This document shows, piece by piece, positions 48,157-64,000 of a stretch of DNA of 64,000 bases; position 1 is the stretch's first letter; the number at the start of each line of letters is the position of its first letter. The DNA comes from Diogma glabrata (lineage: Eukaryota > Arthropoda > Insecta > Diptera > Cylindrotomidae). The notes beneath the pieces were generated by a model. The model saw only the letters and a program-made list of their open reading frames with translations, was not told where the DNA came from and did not search any database. Position numbers and translations under genes: made by a program. The stretch is from positions 73,715,113 to 73,779,112 of the forward strand of contig OY856187.1 of assembly GCA_963693315.1 (NCBI GenBank), in the 5' to 3' direction.

Positions 48157-50775
48157 ATGGCAGTACAACCGAAAAAAAATAAGTCTGCAAGTGGTAAAGC
48201 AAATTTGCGCAATCCACCCGCCCATAAAGCGGCATGTCCACGGAATTTGCAGGGACAAAACATATATGAATCAATAAAAAATTTTAAAATACATGTTCAA
48301 AACATCTGCGGATTGAACGCTAACCATGACCACGTGCAACATCATCTTGAGCACGACAAACCGAACATTCTATTCCTTACAGAAACACAAGTTTCTGAAA
48401 ATTTTCTCTTTATAGAATCGCTTAATTCCAAATATAGGCTCGAATCAGCTTTCAAACTCCATCAGGGCGTATGCGCATTCATTCATGAGAGTGTTGCGTA
48501 CACGCGCTTTGCAAATTTTGAACTACACGGTGACGGCTTCAATACAATGGTTTTAAAGATTTGTCTTCCAGAAATGACTTTTTTTACAATAGCTTTATAC
48601 CGGTCCCCCAACAAACGTAACCCAAACTTTTTTAATATACTGACAAAAATTATGGACGAGATTAGAGCAAAGTCCCCTAATTGTGAAGTTATCGTTACCG
48701 GTGACTTCAACGTCCACAACAAATCATGGTTGGAATTCTCCAAATCGACCGACGATGTTGACAATAGTGGAAAACTGGCAGAAATTTTTGCCGCGTCTCA
48801 GGGCCTATTCCAAATTGTAAAAAGCCCGACTTTCACTCCCCGTAATGGCGGTGATAATAGGTTTCTACTAGATCTCTATCTTACCACAATGCCAGATATT
48901 ACGAGTGTCGATGTTGCGAAAGGTAGTATTGGAAATTCTGATCATTATTTAATCTCATCAGTTATCAAAACTGATTTACTTAAAACTACAGCTCCCAAAC
49001 CCCGTAAAATATTTCACTACTCAAAAATGGATAAGAGTGGTCTTCAAAATTTTTTCCATGGTTTCCCTTTCGACCGTCATTGTTTTTACACTGACAATGT
49101 AAATGTTTCTGCTCAAAACTTTACAGAAACCATCCAATTTGCTATAAATAAATTTGTCCCTTTCTCCATAGTAAAACCCAAACAAAAATACTTGTATTCG
49201 AAAGCTGCCAAAACGGCACTTAGAAACAAACGTAGATCATTTAATATTTGGATTCATAACAAAACTCCCACTAATCGATCCCAATATCTAAAGGCCAACA
49301 AAATATCTAATCAGATTATCTCAAACGAAAAGTCCGAAATTGACAGAGCGAAAGCCTCAAAACTTACGTCTATGTCTGTTTCTGACAAGAGTTTCTACAG
49401 TGCCATTAATTCTTTAAATTCTGGTACAAAATTTTCTATTCCCCCTATTATTGATGGTGATTTAATCGTCAATGATCCCGCAAGAAAAGCTAACTTGTTC
49501 GCTGAACGCTTTGCTCTGAACTCCACTGTTTTGGAAACTCCTAAAGAAATACCCCAAATCCAGTCTTCAGGAGTTAATATGAATGAACTTCACTTCAAAC
49601 CCAAAATAGTCGCTAAACTTTTAAAGGGGTTAAACATCAACAAAGCATCAGGAATGGACAATATTCCACCCATTATTTTAAAAACCTTTTCCAAAGAACT
49701 TGAACCAACTTTAACTAAAATATTCTACCAATCCTACAAATCTGGTATATTTCCCTCGTGCTGGAAGTTGGCAAATGTCCAGCCCGTCCCCAAAAAGGGA
49801 CCAAAATCCGATATCTCAAATTATAGGCCAATAGCTTTACTATCGGTCCTATCCAAAGTCTATGAGCATTATATTAATACACATATTTCAAAATTTCTGG
49901 AAGAAAATCATTTAATATCCGACAGCCAATACGGTTTTCGAAACAAAAGATCAACTACCGATCTATTAAACTATGTAGCGCATTGTTGGAACAGCATACT
50001 TGATAAAGGTGGTGAAACATACGTTATCGCTTTAGACATCTCCAAGGCATTCGATCGAGTCTGGCATGCCAACTTAATCAACAAGCTCGTTGCGTACGGT
50101 TTTCATCCCAATGTTGTGAAGCTGATTCAAAATTTTCTATCCGACCGATACATTTCGGTAACCTTAGACGGATATTCTTCTGAGTCTAAACTAATTAACG
50201 CTGGTGTACCCCAAGGCTCAGTATTGTCCCCAACCCTATTTTTGATTTATATCAACGAATTGTTGAAAATCACCAGCAACCCAATAAATAGTTTTGCAGA
50301 TGATAGTACTCTGCACAAGTCGTTCGAGCCCCTTCCTTCAAAAGGTAAAATGCACGAACGAATTAATCCTGCCCGGAGAGACGCTGCCATAAACGTGAAC
50401 AAAGACCTGAATAAAGTCGCCGACTGGGGTGACCAAAACCTTGTCAATTTCAACTCCACCAAAACACAGCTGTTGATTGTTTCCAGATTAAAGACCGAGT
50501 TCCCCAAAGATATTTTATTTAGTATGTGTGATGAACCAATAAGTGAATGTAAAAACATTCGTTTATTGGGTGTCACAGTTTCAAATGACCTACTCTGGAA
50601 CGATCATGTAATGGCGACGGCAAAAAGCGCGTCTAAAAAACTCGGCCTCCTAAATAGATGCAAAAAATTTTTCACTCCATACCAATTGCTCCATGTTTAT
50701 AAGTCCTATATTCGTCCCTGTATGGAGTACTGCTGTCAAGTTTGGGGTGCTGCCTCTGTTTTCATCTTGGCCCTC
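48157..50775 (+). CDS. EN-RT ORF of a Jockey/CR1-like non-LTR retrotransposon, cut by an assembly gap
   Basis: 873 codons open before the gap. The N-terminus is basic; then comes an apurinic-type endonuclease: HVQNICGLN, FLTETQVSE, VIVTGDFNVHN and IGNSDHYLIS. The RT has ASGMDNIPPIIL, NYRPIALLSVLSKVYEH, LDISKAFDRVWHANL, AGVPQGSVLSP and the catalytic FADD at residues 713-716. The C-terminus breaks at CCQVWGAAS...ILAL, where 200 Ns begin. Copy 1 (1-444 and 5662-6390) shows what should follow: DSLQHRRTVADL and about 100 more residues. No stop or frameshift precedes the gap, so this copy may be young and possibly active. It makes RNA nicks-and-copies by target-primed reverse transcription. No separate ORF1 was found upstream. 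Confidence 0.92.
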
Positions 50776-50975
50776 NNNNNNNNNNNNNNNNNNNNNNNNN
50801 NNNNNNNNNNNNNNNNNNNNNNNNNNNNNNNNNNNNNNNNNNNNNNNNNNNNNNNNNNNNNNNNNNNNNNNNNNNNNNNNNNNNNNNNNNNNNNNNNNNN
50901 NNNNNNNNNNNNNNNNNNNNNNNNNNNNNNNNNNNNNNNNNNNNNNNNNNNNNNNNNNNNNNNNNNNNNNNNNNN
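50776..50975. other. assembly gap (200 N)
   Basis: Exactly 200 unknown bases. It begins inside the non-LTR ORF, in a stretch present in at least one other copy (near 5987), which suggests the assembly broke on the repeat. True gap size unknown. Confidence 1.
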
Positions 50976-51960
50976 TGAAGTATTTACCCTTCTGTTTGGC
51001 TCTACTAGTGGTCCTAACATTAGACTTTTTAGTGGTCCTAGTTTACGGACATTATTTTAGCATTGGTCAAACTATAAATTACAAACCATTAGACGAAGTC
51101 AGGTGTAGTGACCCGCTATTGCAGAAAATGAAGCAAAATGTTGGGTCATGTTTGAGAAAGTTCTTATCTGAAGACAGTTCCTATATACATAGAAATGATT
51201 ATAGAGAAATAAGCAAGTTATGCTTAATAATTATGGGATCTGAAGTACCAAACAAGCAGCAATATCACTTTTCTTTACCAGGAGCCTACCATATAGCCCG
51301 GTGGATCGTTAAGTCATATACTGCTTCAAGATATATCTTTTTAGAGAGCAATTCAAACTGAGAGTATCTGAAAAAAAGTTTTAACTGAATTCAGCCTGTT
51401 TGCTTCACATGTTTATGTTACAGCTTGGATTGCATATCCTCTGTCTGCTGATGCACCGATTAATGACTTAAATTTGGTCAAAGCTATCAAACAGTTTTTC
51501 AAAGTAAATGTTTCTGTAACCAAAGCTGCCATGAAAAAGTACAAAACCATCTTAGGTATTTGGGACCCGAAATGGCCCCACTATCCTTATCTCATCCAAA
51601 GTTGTCAATGCTGAAAAGAAACAAATAGTGAAAGCTATGGTTTTGGATGGCAATGACTGGTCTGTTCATGAGATACTTTATGCCGCTTAAGAAGTAGCTG
51701 CAGTTGAAAACAGTGAACGTTACGATTTAATAAAACCGTCATCTAGCGCTTTCTTACAGTTGCTGGGCAAGATATTTCTGTTCTTGCAGAAAGTGAACCA
51801 CATGCTTGGCATAGCTTACCTATGTATGTAAGGGCAGCCAAAACAATCAGGTCTTTAAAAGTTGTGAATAACATAGCAGGATGTAGTACTGGTCTCATGT
51901 CTGCATTTAACTAATTTTTAACAAAGAACGAATCGGAAATTCAATGACTCATCCAAGTTG
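50976..51960 (+). pseudogene. decayed gene of a recurrent invertebrate protein family (PGA.H.ARW motif)
   Basis: Readable pieces in shifting frames: a segment with RNDYREISKLCLIIMG, SLPGAYHIARWIVKSYTAS (stop at 51359); then KVLTEFSLFASHVYVTAWI, SADAPINDLNLVKAIKQFF; then a weaker part ending YVRAAKTIRSLKVVNNIAG. I recognise the order (DYRE...G, then PGA.H.ARWM.K, then W...P....AP.NDL.L, then K.VND.A.R) as a multi-copy arthropod/cnidarian protein family lacking an assigned function. At least three frame breaks and stops make it dead. The 5' part is lost in the gap. The recognition is from memory and needs a profile search. Confidence 0.6.
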
Positions 51961-52448
51961 TTGAAAATCACAGCAGCGTATAATGGATAGTGGATACGTC
52001 GAAGAAGACTCTGATGAAATGTTCTACGTCTACATTGTTTAATATATAATTTTAATTGCTGAAAAATTATGCATAACTAAATTAATTTGTATTTATTGTA
52101 TAGTTTTTCTCTTCACATTGAATTTAGCTCTTGTATTCTTATATTTTATACATATGTATATTATATATTTACTTATGTTAAGATTTGCAACAATTGAAAT
52201 TATTTGCTGATCTATTTGCATTTCTTTAATGATGAATAAAACTTAATCCTCATCTTACTTTTTGTTTTTATTATAAATTTGGATATAAAAAAAAAAAAAA
52301 AATTTTTTAAACTTTGACCTCTTTGAGCGACCTCTAAATTTATTTCAAAATTTCTAAAATCTCGCATGTCAGATTTGGCATATAAAAGGAAAAACATTGG
52401 GGGGTCTGCATTATGAATTTCAAAAAAAATATTTTTTGGACCACTCTA
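51961..52448. other. AT-rich sequence
   Basis: No feature supported; an A/T homopolymer pair near 52288-52310. Confidence 0.5.
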
Positions 52449-53329
<881 letters not shown>

Positions 53330-53338
53330 ATATATATA

Positions 53339-58731
<5,393 letters not shown>

Positions 58732-59990
58732 TACTGTAATGGATAGTCTGGACTAGTGTCAGAACGTAGTGTATTACAGTCGCAGTTTCCTTAGTTGTTA
58801 TTCCTTATATTAATCTGTACCACTTGTAATAGATTCTCATCCCTTCATCATCAATAGTCATATTTCGTGTAGTTTCCTTAACCCATAGTTTCCTTATATT
58901 TCTTAAAATCTACTAAATCTGCAATAGCCGGACAAACGTATAGGAGAAAGAAAATTGCACTAATTACCTTGATTTATTTATTCATTAATATAACATAATA
59001 TTGGTTAATTTGAATTAATTAATAATTTTCATTAATCATCATCCGTATAACCACAAAAAATTAATCAGAATTTAATCTTGCAACGCACTAAAATTGACGC
59101 GCGTTATACTTCCATTCGATTGTTCTCGCCTTACTACTTGAGTTTGAACTTTTTTTTTCAAAACACAAACCGTAATGAAACAACGAAATTCTCAAAACCT
59201 CATAACAGCTACGTGTATTTTGTTTCCAATCGTCAACATACAACGAATTACTATTTTTGCTTTGTTAAACATTTGATTTGTCTTTGTGTGAGTGTTTTGC
59301 TTTAAACAATCCTTCCGTGATTGAACTGAACTTCACTGTATTGATATTGCAGAGTGTAGTTAATAAATGTCTAAACATCATAACATTGATCGAATCTGTA
59401 TTTGATTCATTTTGAATTCAATTATACGTGTTATGGATGTGTCGGAAATATTGTGGGTCCCAACCTTATTTTCGTACAATATTATCAAACAGCAAACGGT
59501 TTTGTGTAACTATAAAAAGTTCCCAATAATTTGAAAATCTGATGTAAATTAATTATCTCCCATCTAAACACTGTATTCGAGTTATTGTGAGAATAAAAAT
59601 TTGGCTATATAATGAGCCACTGTAGCCTTTTCATTCTCTTAGTTCAATTTTGCGATTCACCCAGTACGATTATTCTATTACTTTTTTTGTTGGTGTGTTT
59701 ATTTTTGACGTTTGATGCACATGGAATGAGTTGGAGATAACAAAAATAATATAATCGAGTTGGCAGGTAATGGATTTATTATTCTTTGGAATCACGAAAA
59801 CTCAAGATAGCTGAAGTGTACGGGGTTATTATAAATTGCATATGCAGAGTGTGATTCAGGAGACCAAGAATAAAGCATATAGTACAAGGAAAGAAAACCA
59901 ATTATAGCAAGATGAGTGCTTACCTTTTTTTTAAATTGTTTTATATAACCACATATTTATTGAATTGTGATATTAGTATAAAATTTGTGT
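58732..59990. other. AT-rich sequence, no supported gene
   Basis: No domain, RNA or repeat recognised. A 75-codon ORF at 59078 has no recognisable feature. Confidence 0.5.
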
Positions 59991-59999
59991 AATCAAGAG

Positions 60000-60205
60000 T
60001 CCAAATTTAGTGAAAATAAAACCTGTGTTAATAGCATGATCATAGTGTGGAACATTGGTTCAACTTATCAAATTTAAATCATTGCTATTTGTATATTGTT
60101 GTTTCGTGAGAAGAAAATCTGTGATAATAGTCTAATTCCAGTGTGTATCATTTGTTCAACTTATCCAATATAAATTATTGCTATAGTCAAATTTTTGTTT
60201 CGTTA
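60000..60205 (+). repeat. two diverged direct repeats of about 100 bp
   Basis: Two units sharing TGTG.TAATAG, AGTGTG, TTGTTCAACTTATC(C)AA.T and ATTGCTAT. First member of the repeat cascade that runs to 62062. Confidence 0.6.
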
Positions 60206-60494
60206 TAAAGCCTATGTTTGAGATAGGAAATCCGGGTTCAATCAAGACCCAATTCAGCTCACAAGAAAATAGAATTCAATCCATGGTGACGTGTTAAATG
60301 TTCACGAATTTAATAAAATTACTTAATTTTAAATGTCCGTCCTTGAGAAAAATCGTAAATACTAGATTAGTCCGGAACCCAGGCATGGGAAAATTGCATG
60401 TATAAAGTATTAAGAGCATTTCTAGTTATCAATAACGCTAAGAGTAATTTGATATTAGGAATTGATTCATAAAATTACAATACTTGATAGAATT

Positions 60495-60775
60495 AATATG
60501 GTGATCAAATGCCGATTTAATAGAATAACAAATTTGTAAATATTATTTAGCCTTAATTGCTGTAAATAAATCTAGGTTACAAAATAGGGTGATCGAATGC
60601 CGGTTTAATAGAATAAACAAATTTGTAAATATTATTTAGCCATAATTGCTGTAAATAAGGCTAGGTTACACACTAAGGTGCTCACCTACCGGTTTAATAG
60701 AATAACAAAATTGTAAATAATAATTGGATATAAATTGCTGTGAATAAACTTAGGTTTGCAAACTTTAACGAACGA
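60495..60775 (+). repeat. tandem repeat, three units of about 88 bp
   Basis: Units start near 60499, 60588 and 60676. Each has GGTG.TC, CGGTTTAATAGAATAA, AATTGTAAAT and ATTGCTGTAAATAA. Confidence 0.85.
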
Positions 60776-60899
60776 ATTTGAGAATAAATTATAAGAAAAC
60801 GCATTTCTGCGGTTAATTGAGGTGGTTTGATTTTAAAATTTGTGAAGAAGGAGTGTATGGGCCAATGTTAGTGGATGAGCTATTGTCCAGTGTACACCT

Positions 60900-61090
60900 T
60901 TATTCAACGATCTTGTTAATAACTTTGCTCAGCGATTTTGGTTTACAAGTTCATTCCACGAGTTTTTATATCAACTTTATTCATCGATTGTGTTAATAGA
61001 TATACTTAACGATTTTGGTGTGCAACCTTATTCAACCTTTCGATAATAAACTTATTCAACGATTTTGTTTATCAATTTATTCATCATTTC
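60900..61090 (+). repeat. degenerate tandem repeat around TTATTCAACGATT
   Basis: Variants of TTATTCA.CGATTTTG recur about every 30-65 bp. Weak and diverged. Confidence 0.5.
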
Positions 61091-61108
61091 TTGATAACAA
61101 TTTTATTT

Positions 61109-62062
61109 CAACTGATTATTTATATACCATTTTTGCTGATATTGTCGTATTTTCAACGCAACAGTTTTACAAAATTTTGGAATATTGCAACTGATTATTT
61201 ATATACAATTTTTGCTTATATTATCGTATTTTCAAAGCAACAGTTTTACAAAATTTTGGAATATTGCAACTGATTATTTATATACAATTTTTGCTTATAT
61301 TATCGTATTTTCAAAGCAACATTTTTATAATATTTTGGGATATTTCAACTGATTATTTATATACAATTTTTGCTGATATTACCGTATTTTCAACGCAACA
61401 TTTTTACAATATTTTGGGGATATTTCAACTGATCATTTATATACAATTTTTGCTGATATTATCGTATTTTCAAAGCAACATTTTTACAATATTTTGGAAT
61501 ATTGCAACTGATTATTTAAACGCAACAGTTTTACAAAATTTCGGGATATTTCAACTGATCATTTATATACAATTTTTGCTGATATTATCGTATTTTCAAA
61601 GCAACATTTTTATAATATTTTGGAATATTGCAACTGATTATTTATATACCATTTTTGCTGATATTATCGTGTTTTCAACGCAACATTTTTACAAAATTTC
61701 GGGATATTTCAACTGATTATTTATATACAATTTTTGATGATATTACCGTATTTTCAACGCAACATTTTTACAAAATTTCGGGATATTTCAACTGATTATT
61801 CATATACAATTTTTGCTGATATTATCGTATTTTCAACGCAACAGTTTTACAAAATTTTGGAATATTGCAACTGATTATTTATATACAATTTTTGCTTATA
61901 TTATCGTATTTTCAAAGCAACATTTTTATAATATTTTGGAATATTGCAACTGATTATTTATATACAATTTTTGCTGATATTATCGTATTTTCAAAGCCAC
62001 ATTTTTACAAAATTTCGGGATATTTCAACTGATTATTTATATACCATTTTTGCTGATACTGG
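61109..62062 (+). repeat. minisatellite, 79-bp unit, about 12 copies
   Basis: CAACTGATTATTTATATAC starts units at 61109, 61188, 61267, 61346 and 61426, 79-80 bp apart, and continues to about 62062. Each unit has TTTTTGCTGATATTATCG and CAACATTTTTAC. One unit near 61505 is shortened by about 50 bp. Open frames of 60-150 codons across it are artefacts. Confidence 0.95.
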
Positions 62063-62637
62063 TATATTTTCAACTCCATATTTACACCAACTTGTTTGCT
62101 ATTGCTGCCAAATTGTCCACGCACCAGTGGATCATTCGTACATTTATTTTTTTGTTGTAATACCACACCTGTTGGATGAATCATCACTGATGGAGGGCTA
62201 AGGCCGAAGGACTTGGACGACTGGAGGATTAATCATGGGGTGAGTGGACTTGTTGTATTTCCTTTTATATTTTTTTTTATTTCATTTTATTTGTTGTCTA
62301 ACTTAGAAGTGTGAATGTGTGGGCGAACGTTAGTATGCGTGAAGTGTGAGTGTGTGAGCGTCTGAGAGTGATTGTGGGGGGTTGGACGTGTTGATCGTGG
62401 GTCTTTCGCCAATGGGGTCGCCAGAGTCTCCTTTTTTCACACTTGTATTTTTTTTTTCCATTTCTGCAAATTTTCGTAAATAGCGTACATTTCTGTATTT
62501 GTGCTGAAGTAGCAGGGTTACTTTATCGTTCCCATGGGCTGAAGCTAGTTTGGGGCTTGAAAATCAATCTCGCTAGGTACGCTTCCTGCTATGTCCTTCT
62601 CATTGGTTCGCCAATGAGAAAGCGCTTCATTACAAAT
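62063..62637 (+). other. region upstream of a primer binding site, possible LTR
   Basis: If 62638 is a true primer binding site, an LTR should end at the ACA near 62634. Its TG start could not be located, and no second LTR copy is in the window. It contains TCATTGGTTCGCCAATGAGA, a hairpin at about 62600-62620. Confidence 0.35.
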
Positions 62638-62655
62638 TGGCGCCCAACGTGGGGC
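62638..62655 (+). promoter_or_regulatory. LTR-retroelement primer binding site, tRNA-Lys type
   Basis: TGGCGCCCAACGTGGGGC is the 18-base complement of a lysine tRNA 3' end, used by gypsy-type and some retroviral elements, and it follows ATTACAAAT. The rest of the internal region is not recognisable downstream, so only the start of the element remains or its body has diverged. Confidence 0.7.
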
Positions 62656-62763
62656 TCCTCTAAGGGTTTCTACAGCGATGTAGGACTCTGGAGGAGTCCC
62701 TCCATATTTTCAAAAAAATTTGAAAAATTTTTTTAAAAAAAAAAAAAAATTTTTCCTTCAAAA

Positions 62764-63715
62764 TTAAGTTTCATTATCCACCATAACAATAGTTAGAGGC
62801 TCTGGCGGCGTGGAAGCAGTTCCCTGCTTCAGACGCGCAGGAGCAAGGGAAGTCTGAGATGCCTCAGACTCTTCTTTGATGGGGTTTTGCGTCCCCACGC
62901 CTCCAGCTACAACTCTCCTTTTGGTTTTTTTTTTTTTGATAACGCAAGGGTGGGAATATTTCTTAGGAAGTATTCCCAATGGGCATTACAACCCCACGGA
63001 CCCTAGTTACGGGCTGGGTTTCTGGCGATGTCACGAGGGCCGAAGGTGATTCAGGTGCCAGACCTAGACTGACGTGTATTGGTGTATACGCCAATTCTCG
63101 TCCGAGTCTGGTCACCTTGTCAGGCTTCGGGTTCGTGGTGTCTTCAGAGTCCAGTCCGAACTGATATTGTCTAATATTTAGAGTCCCCTCCCGACAATAT
63201 TGGTTTAATATGGCCTGAGTGTTTCGGTTCCCCGTGGATAATACTGAGGGACATTTTCCAAAGTAGCCCGATCAGCTACTGAGGGAAGATGTCCGCTCAG
63301 CTTTTATGCCGTGGTTGGCTGGATCCACTCAGGTCATAGCACCTCGACCGTATGTGTTGGTGGTTTGGATCGCAGTTGACGGGTGTTGATGATCGAATGG
63401 TGGTCCAGAGGATTTATCTTCTGACCATCCCGTCAGCACTTGTCAGCTGGGTGAAATCCCATCAGCACATACCCCATCTTATTCCTTTCCCACCCTACCT
63501 CTTCCCATCCTTTACATCCCCTCTTCTCCCCTTTTCCTTTCTGATTACCCATCCTTTTAACGTAGCCTATTTTAACTTTTCTTTGGTCCCAAAATAAAAT
63601 AAAATATAAAATCAACAATGCTAAGAAAGAACGGCGATCACCACCTTCAACCCCAGGTGTGGTGAACTCCCCCCGTGATTGGTCCGTCCGTCCGTCGTCA
63701 GTAAATGAATAAATA
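62764..63715 (+). mobile_element. non-LTR-like debris with AAAT tail
   Basis: G+C-richer than the surroundings. Short open frames occur on both strands (62764-62979 minus, 62979-63164 plus), without domains. Phrases such as GTTTCGGTTCCCCGTGGATA, a pyrimidine-rich stretch (63475-63545) and a final run of AAAT repeats suggest the 3' UTR and tail of an I/R1-like retrotransposon in plus orientation. Clade and 5' boundary uncertain. Confidence 0.45.
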
Positions 63716-63778
63716 AATAAATATATTAAATAAATAAATAAATATTTATTAATAAATAAATAAATAAATATTTGTTAA
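63703..63778 (+). repeat. (AAAT)n tail or microsatellite
   Basis: Repeats of AAAT interrupted by TATTT, as at the 3' end of many non-LTR elements. Confidence 0.85.
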
Positions 63779-64000
63779 TAAAACTGCTGATTTTTGCATA
63801 TGCTAATTCCTGTTCTCTCTCATTTTTTTAGGACACCCCAAATTAAAATTATATAAAACTAAGACACTAAAATTAGTGGAATCTAAGGAACGTAAATTAA
63901 TTGAAATTATTTGAAACTAAAATTGTTGGAAACTAAGGAGTCAAAATAAAACTTAGAAAATCAAACCTTCTAAATCAAGATTCAACATAGCACGTATCAA
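63779..64000. other. AT-rich window end
   Basis: No feature recognised; it contains several ACTAA.A/GAAACTAA repeats. Confidence 0.4.

Noticed and set aside
61091..61716. 150-codon and shorter ORFs with repeated YIQFLLILSYFQ
   Set aside because: They run through the 79-bp minisatellite, whose length is not a multiple of three; no start context or domain.
61109..62062. Possible CRISPR-like array
   Set aside because: Whole units repeat with no unique spacers, in a eukaryotic setting; it is a minisatellite.
62764..63164. Short basic and Pro/Ser-rich ORFs on both strands as a retrotransposon ORF1
   Set aside because: No zinc knuckle or other domain; too short to assign. Left as part of the debris.

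Overview
This is an AT-rich, gene-poor, transposon-saturated stretch of an animal nuclear genome, most likely an insect. The reasons are eukaryotic splice sites with introns of about 58-71 bp, decayed spliced genes (including a clear prefoldin subunit 6), and typical arthropod mobile elements: Ty3/Gypsy, several endonuclease/RT non-LTR clades, Helitrons with TC...CTAG ends, hAT elements with 8-bp target duplications, and MITEs. Short introns would suit a dipteran, but the window does not settle the order. There is no bacterial operon, CRISPR array or rRNA.

Layout. 1-6458: a decayed non-LTR element split by a young intact Gypsy element (450-5661; identical 232-bp LTRs; one 1416-residue Gag-Pol ORF on the minus strand). 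6598-9590: a MITE, repeat family X copy A (with a 139-bp tandem array) and one end of another MITE. 9591-16320: AT-rich DNA, repeat family Y, and a two-ORF non-LTR element (11528-15174). 16808-20727: a third RT element interrupted by a 2.18-kb TIR element with an AA duplication. 20728-21989: X copy B. 22171-29302: a nested palindromic structure between TA microsatellites, holding two inner palindromes (one with a gene fragment in each arm, one with a tRNA-like pol III unit in each arm) and Helitron A. 29680-30680: another RT relic.

31083-38281 is the most interesting part. Two minus-strand genes of unrecognised function sit here: a C2H2 zinc-finger ORF and a multi-exon gene whose large exon was cut by a 2653-bp hAT element. 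Removing the hAT and one TSD copy restores the frame, and the downstream splice sites and phases are intact. 38400-44072 holds a second, equally long hAT in opposite orientation, a tandem pair of disabled membrane-protein pseudogenes, a MITE and a prefoldin 6 pseudogene. 45521-58731 has two X copies in inverted orientation enclosing 9.2 kb, with a nearly intact EN-RT non-LTR ORF ending in a 200-N gap, a decayed copy of a recurrent invertebrate protein family, and a TA array carrying a MITE and Helitron B. 59900-62062 is a cascade of unrelated tandem repeats. 62638 carries a perfect Lys-type LTR-element primer binding site, followed by non-LTR-like debris with an AAAT tail.

The genes do not form a pathway; the window records nested insertions whose order can be read from empty sites and target duplications. 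All family calls come from motif recognition by eye, without database searches.
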